64,000 nucleotides of DNA from Lottia gigantea (lineage: Eukaryota; Mollusca; Gastropoda; Lottiidae). Below are positions 59,255 to 64,000 of this stretch, piece by piece (the first letter of the stretch is position 1; each line of letters begins with the position of its first letter). Location: contig NW_008707966.1 of NCBI RefSeq assembly GCF_000327385.1, positions 7,189-71,188 on the forward strand, in the 5' to 3' direction. The translations under genes were made by a program, and so were the position numbers. The notes beneath the pieces were generated by a model. It searched no databases and had not been told where the DNA came from. It saw only the letters and a program-made list of their open reading frames with translations.

Positions 59255-59740
59255 TTTGTTATGTATTGGGGTACTAATAGCATCAATTTCCAACATTCTA
59301 ATTTTCAGTCAGACGTCTCTGCATTTTATGACATCACCATTGCAAAAGTTTCTAATAATATCTTAGGATCTTTATCAATAGTGACATCATTAAACTTTCA
59401 AGGAATAGTTGTATAGAAATACAGAAATTACTGTATTAAAAGGACAGGTTTACTATTTTCAGGTGTTGATTTGGGTGTTGAATTTATGTTAACAATACTT
59501 CAGAAGTACTAGAGATCTATGAAAATCACATAAAGTTTCTTTAAAATAGGTATTTCACTTTCTGTTTCTATAGATGTCTTTCCCATATATGACAGTGTCT
59601 CAAGAAAAGACGACTCTTTCAAACGCAGATAATTCTGGACAAACATAGATTTGAAAGCTGTTTTACTATTACTTATTGGCCTAGATCTGTCTCTTTACTT
59701 ATGAGCTCTTTGTAGAAAACCCCTTTACAATCCCTTTAAA
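59255..59740. mobile_element. Family A and family B MITE fragments, adjacent
   Basis: 59265-59410 has family A boxes ('ACTAATAGCATCAATTTCCA', 'TTTTCAGTCAGACGTCTCTG', 'TTATGACATCACCATTGCAA'). 59435-59690 is a family B copy ('AAAAGGACAGGTTTACTATT', 'GAAAATCACATAAAGTTTCT', 'TAATTCTGGACAAACATAGA'). It ends with a family A terminus 'CCCCTTTACAATCCCTTTAA', suggesting B inserted into A. Confidence 0.6.
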
Positions 59741-59934
59741 CTTCAATGAGTGTGTAGCCTAGCTATCATTCTAGACCATCTTTTTAACACTATTATTACT
59801 ATCTCTACATCACATGTTAACCTAGACAATTGATTTAGGTGAATATTAAAGGGGAATAACTAAGATATGCCTAGTTACATTCATTCACTGCGTAAACTGT
59901 GGATTTTCTCATGCCCAAAATAAGTTTTGCGTTC

Positions 59935-59992
59935 AAGCAAATGATGTGGCAATTCCAATGTTCTAACAGACTGAGCTACGGACCATCTTCAA
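59935..59992 (-). mobile_element. tRNA-like 5' half (SINE head or tRNA pseudogene)
   Basis: On the minus strand GATGGTCCGTAGCTCAGTC then TGTTAGAACATTGG has a convincing A box (TAGCTCAGTCTG) in tRNA context. No good B box or acceptor stem follows, so this is a SINE head or a decayed tRNA relic, not a tRNA gene. Confidence 0.45.
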
Positions 59993-60784
59993 GGTTATTT
60001 ATCAACTTCCAGACGTCTCAGAACATTCCTGATTCAGTAACAAGGCCCTGGATTCATTTCTAAACATAAAAACAACATAATGACGTATATTCTACAACAT
60101 GAACATAACAAATATAACCAAACTGAGTTTACCAGCAAAATAAAAACAAAAAGGAGAAATTGTTTGGAGGTACAATAGTTGAAGTTGTGATATTAGTGAG
60201 AAGGGAATGTTTATATACATGATAAAATGTCATTAAAACTCCCTCAATCAAGAAAACAAAACAAATATTTTACTGAAGTTTTTGTCACTGGCCAGCCAAT
60301 AACCATATTGTAACTGTCAACTGACCTACATTACTTAAACCAGACTCTCTGATGATCAACAGTTAATGTATTAGAGAACAGTGAAATATTTTGTATATTG
60401 TAACTTATTCCAATATAATAATTTTCAATGTAAAGCTAAGACACTGTCCACTTTGAGTTAAAAAAATGTAGGAACGATCCCTCCAAAAATTGTGAAAACT
60501 GTGGCTTTCCAAAGGCCATGTTTAAAATATATTTTTTAAAAATATTTCAAATCTAACGCCCGGAACCCCAATGTGAAACAGAATATAGACTCAGACCACA
60601 AACAAATTATACATTTATGTTTTATATACAAATATAGTCTGCTCCTCTTCCCTTTTTTATTTCTCAATATCTAATTTTAGTCTTGATCTGGATGTCTGTA
60701 ATTGTCATTTCTTTCAGATTTTAAGAAATAAGAAAAAGGATCTAGAAGTAGAGGAATATGTGTAAAAATAGTTGTTTTCGGAAC

Positions 60785-60920
60785 AGACAGATGTTTATAT
60801 CTGACAGTTGTCTACTTTTGATTTGTCTAACTCAAAATTTTCATCATCAATAACAGTATTAGGTATTGGCCAAAAAGGAAAGTTATGGAAGGTTGAATTT
60901 TGTAATTTGCTATATGTACC
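60785..60920. mobile_element. Diverged piece of the 33.1-kb TIR element
   Basis: 'AACTCAAAATTTTCATCATC' and 'AAGTTATGGAAGGTTGAATT' match 'AGCTCAAAATTTTCATGGTC' and 'AAGTTATAGAAGGTTGAATT' in the element at 33109-33542, with the same order and spacing. The ends with TIRs are absent. Confidence 0.55.
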
Positions 60921-60951
60921 GTTGAGAAAAATGAGAAAAAAAAGGTCTTAC

Positions 60952-62653
60952 TATGCCCATGTGTAGTTCCTATGGCAACTGTAAATTTATGGCCTCGTTT
61001 CTTTTTCTCTGCTAAACATGTTGCAGAGAGTATATTGTTGGTGACTTGTAGGGCTGTATCATCAGACGTAACATACACACTTCCACACCGAACCTGAAAT
61101 ATACAGTTCAATTTATAAAATTAGAATATATACTTTCTGTGAGAGTTCCCTCCCTTCTGAAGAGTATGTGTAAACTAAGCATAAATACTTCCACATCTAA
61201 AATAGATAGCATTATTTAAGACATAAGTTTCCAGTTTGAGAGTTCGCTATACAGAGTTCGCTATATAGAGTTTGCTATACAGAGTTTGCTATACAGAGCT
61301 CACTATATAGAGTTCGCTATACAGACAGAGTTCACTATACAGAGTTCGCTATACAGACAGAGTTCACTGTACAGTCAGACAGAGTTCACTATATAGAGTT
61401 CGCTATACAGAGTTCGCTATACAGAGTTCGCTATATAGAATTCACTATACAGAATTCACTATATAGAGTTTGCTATACAGAGTTCACTATACAGAGTTTG
61501 CTATACAGAGTTCGCTATACAGAGTTCACTATACAGACATAGTTCACTATACAGACAGATACAGACAGAGTTCACTATACAGACAGAGTTCACTATACAG
61601 AGTTCACTATACAGAGACATTTTTGCACATCCAAGTACGATTTAAAACATAAAGAAGAGTAATGATTTAAAAGTCTACTTGGTAGAATAAAACTAAGATT
61701 CCATAAACACGTCATGCGGATCCATCATGCGTAAAAAATCACAATGGTTGGTTTAAGAGGGTATGATTCCAGATGTGCGGAAGCAGTATCCGTCAAATGT
61801 TCTCCAAAATGCGTCAAAAAAAAAAATTGCCGGGTGTAGCCATTTTTGATGCATCCGAACGCCTTTCCGTGCAGAGATCTCCCAAATGTAACGTATTTTG
61901 TCTTTTTTATGCACCAAAGCATCCATCTGTCTAGTAGTCCGTGCGTCAAAAGAAAGATAACGCATACGTTTAACGCACATATGGAATCATATTTGACTCA
62001 TGACGGATCCGCAAGGGCCATTTATGTCCGCATGACGCATCTGCATGACGCGTATATGGAATCTTAGCTTAAGTAGTTATTAGCCCTGTTTATATACGAT
62101 AGTTTAAAATTACTACCTCAAAATAATATGTATTATTTTGTTTATGTTTTTGATTGTAACTGGGATGTACAGAAATGTATTTGCTTGACTATAAATTAAT
62201 TTACTGTCCCACTGCAAAAACATTTTCTAAAACTTGGAAACACTGATAGCATCGATATGCATCATTTTACTTTTCAGTCAGACGTCTGTAGTTCTTGCTA
62301 TTCTACTCAAACTACTGGGATTAAACAATAGTAAAGAGTCTCCAATACTATAAGCAGCACAGCTTTTACAGTAGTAACATTATCATATATTATGTTTATC
62401 ATACGTAAGCATTCCTATAATTACAGGAACCACAGATGTCTGACTGGAAAAATGGAATGGTACAAGTGGAAGCATCAAATTCAACCCTATCCCTAACCCC
62501 CACCATACCCATAACAAAACCTTCTTTACAACAATTAACATTTCACTTGCTTACCTTCTTACGATGAGAAAATGTTTTATTTCCTCCATCTTTGACCAGA
62601 TATTGAACACATTTATTAGGAAGTGGATTGGCAGTGTAAGCAAACCACACCAT
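60952..62653 (-). CDS. Unidentified gene, first two coding exons
   Basis: Exon 1 is 62653-62555 (33 codons, MVWFAYTANPLPNKCVQYLV onward to SHRKK, donor AAGAAG/GTAAGC). Exon 2 is 61093-60952 (acceptor ATTTCAG, starts VRCGSVYVTSDDTALQVTNN, ends GTTHGH plus one base, donor GTAAGA). The ATG is preceded by an in-frame TGA 30 nt upstream, so it is a credible start. The 80 residues are rich in predicted beta-strand and faintly recall the start of a PTB- or PH-like domain, but I cannot name the family. The next exon must begin with two bases of a split codon and was not found in the 9 kb before the PDZ gene. The PDZ gene lies next on the same strand, but its first exon has stops upstream in the needed frame. 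A separate gene, or an alternative start of one locus, are both possible. Confidence 0.55.
61235..61620. repeat. 14-bp minisatellite in intron 1 of the unidentified gene
   Basis: Units of CTATACAGAGTTCG with TTCA/TTTG and TATATA variants, around 26 copies; ACAGACAGAG inserts break the phase in places. Non-coding. Confidence 0.9.
61693..62067. mobile_element. CpG-rich DNA element with nested inverted repeats
   Basis: The outer TIR is CTAAGATTCCATA at 61693, with complementary TATGGAATCTTAG at the right end, continuing with matching 'CGTCATGCGGAT' and 'CATGACGCATCTGCATGACG' blocks. An inner pair (TATGATTCCAGATGTGCGG near 61756 and the complement near 61977-61996) shows a second, related set of ends inside. 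The body is far richer in CpG than its surroundings. Several overlapping open frames exist, but none is long or domain-like. It lies in intron 1 of the unidentified gene. No clear target duplication was seen. Confidence 0.75.
62225..62535. mobile_element. Family A MITE with an expanded centre
   Basis: The left arm is 'AAACACTGATAGCATCGATA' with 'TTTTCAGTCAGACGTCTGTA'. The right arm (62425-62475) is 'ACAGATGTCTGACTGGAAAA' then ATGGAATGGTACAAG. About 110 bp of other sequence lies between the arms. Its right edge is about 20 bp from the donor of the unidentified gene's exon 1. Confidence 0.65.
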
Positions 62654-62829
62654 GTTTAGATCAGTCACATAATCCAATTGTCACAAATAATCACATTAAA
62701 TCATTTCTCACATTTTCACTAGAGAATATATTATCAACGTAATATATCAATCTATCACAAGTCATAGAATCACTGGAGAAAAAAACATTAAATTGAAAGA
62801 TTCACAGAATAAGATGCTTTACAAACACT

Positions 62830-63092
62830 ATAAAGGGATTGTAAAGATGTTTTATAAACTTCTATATGTATTGTGGACACTGTTAGCATTGATAGCACCA
62901 GTCTGTATTTCAGTCAGATGTCTGTGGCTATTTTAATTAATTAATGATAGTGATGTCACATAATGTTAAACATTTCTATAAATATAGGAACTACAGATAT
63001 CTGAATGAAAATTGAAATGGTGCAAGTTGATGGTATCTCAACCCCTTTATAAATACAACTAAAGTTAAGAAAGCCTATTTACAATCCCTCCA
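62830..63092. mobile_element. Foldback MITE, family A, full length
   Basis: It begins TAAAGGGATTGTAAAGATGT and ends ATTTACAATCCCTCC. Arms carry 'TGGACACTGTTAGCATTGAT' and 'TGAAAATTGAAATGGTGCAA'. It lies upstream of the unidentified gene's start codon. Confidence 0.75.
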
Positions 63093-63785
63093 ATGGAACA
63101 AAATATTGATCAACTTCAAACTTGTCAACAATCAAAACAATTTCTTACAATCTAAAATATGACAAAATGTTTTTAAAAAAGTAACAACTGCCTCAACTAA
63201 ACACAACAATTGACAGAATTCAAGTCTTAACTTATCCAAGATATTTTAACAAAGGCCTTCACAAATCTTGAATAATTGTCAATCAAGTTGAATAAGATGA
63301 AATTCAATCTATACCTAATAAAATCATAGCCCAAGAACTTGAAAACCTGTAATTAATTATTTGTACACTATGGTAATTCAACTAAACCTGTCAATAAGGT
63401 TTGATAATTAGTTAAGATTTTGACAATTTTCAAATGGCATTGTCATAATCAAACCTGAAATAAAAATCTGCATATCCATTCACTTGGCAGTGTATGTTAC
63501 TGTCACATCCCTTCCTGAAAAGACTGTGACTTATAAAATTCAAATTACCACTACTAGGAATTCAGGATATATGGTGTTTTATTTTATTCACACTCAGTTT
63601 AAAAGGTTTAAAATATCCTGATATATTAACAAAATTTTACAGTGTTATAATTTCCAGTAGATGTCCTTTCAGAGCTAACCCTATATCCAAATCTTATTAA
63701 CCACTTATCTGAAACTTGAAGGGGTTAACAACTTTCGAAGTGGGTAACCAACAATTCTTCCCTCTAACGCTGTTTTGAATCCCAC
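63093..63785. other. Intergenic, nothing recognised
   Basis: AT-rich; no exon, RNA or element is supported. Confidence 0.4.
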
Positions 63786-63789
63786 AGAG

Positions 63790-64000
63790 AATAAACACAT
63801 TACAGATTAAAACACATTATAGATTAAAACACATTACAGATTAAAACACATTACAGATTAAAACACTTGTAATACACATTACAGATTAATACACATTACA
63901 GATTAAAACACTTGTAATACACATTACAGATTAATACACATTACAGATTAATACACTTGTAATACACATTACAGATTAATACACATTACAGATTAATACA
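63790..64000. repeat. 18-bp and 28-bp mixed tandem array, cut by the window end
   Basis: Units of ACACATTACAGATTAAA, some with an added CACTTGTAATAC. About 11 copies are seen, continuing past the window. Confidence 0.9.

Noticed and set aside
59935-59992. A tRNA gene
   Set aside because: Only the A-box half is tRNA-like; there is no acceptor stem pairing or B box at the right distance.
61725-62067. Three overlapping open frames of 73-75 codons
   Set aside because: All lie in the CpG-rich TIR element, on both strands, with no transposase motif.

Overview
The window is AT-rich nuclear DNA from an animal. Spliced genes with GT-AG introns, tRNA-derived SINEs, LINE tails, foldback MITEs and minisatellites rule out a prokaryote. 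The repeats, especially elements carrying internal ~135-160 bp tandem units that resemble the 'pearl' elements of oysters, point to a lophotrochozoan, most likely a mollusc. The species cannot be named from sequence alone.

Five protein genes can be supported. (1) Isovaleryl-CoA dehydrogenase, minus strand, 5764-7032, complete and intronless. (2) The last two exons of a GPI-anchored Ly6/uPAR-type surface protein, minus strand, 9042-10019; the signal-peptide exon was not found. (3) An AMP-forming acyl-CoA synthetase-like enzyme, plus strand, 37026-38699, complete and in one exon. (4) A six-exon gene, minus strand, 42450-51567. Its splice sites and phases all agree and give a 1480-residue scaffold protein with a PDZ domain and a coiled coil near its C-terminus. 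(5) The first two coding exons (80 residues) of an unidentified gene, minus strand, 60952-62653.

Layout: 0-5.5 kb is repeats (41-bp array, SINE, a hAT-type MITE with target duplication, pearl-like tandem element). 5.5-10 kb holds IVD and the Ly6 gene. 10-13 kb has a dead LINE and a 26-bp array of about 1.5 kb. 13-36 kb shows no gene I can support. It carries a 40-bp satellite (16.9-18.6 kb), a cluster of TTAA-ended foldback elements (21-23 kb), a palindrome (23.9-24.2 kb), a retroelement tail inside a 40-50 bp array (25.3-27.3 kb), a terminal-inverted-repeat element (33.1-33.5 kb) and a 51-bp array (33.6-35.3 kb). 36-52 kb holds the ligase and the PDZ gene, whose introns contain SINEs, foldback MITEs and a 45-bp array. 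52-64 kb has a decayed LINE, SINEs, the start of the unknown gene, a nested TIR element and the edge of a last array.

The genes do not form an obvious pathway cluster. IVD acts in mitochondrial leucine breakdown, and the ligase probably activates a carboxylic acid in the cytosol. They share acyl-CoA chemistry but lie 30 kb apart on opposite strands. The strongest unusual signals are a minisatellite that repeats the Ly6 gene's splice acceptor about ten extra times, several foldback MITE families that all end in TTTAAAG/CTTTAAA, a satellite that seems to have grown from a dispersed element, and two intact intronless metabolic genes.
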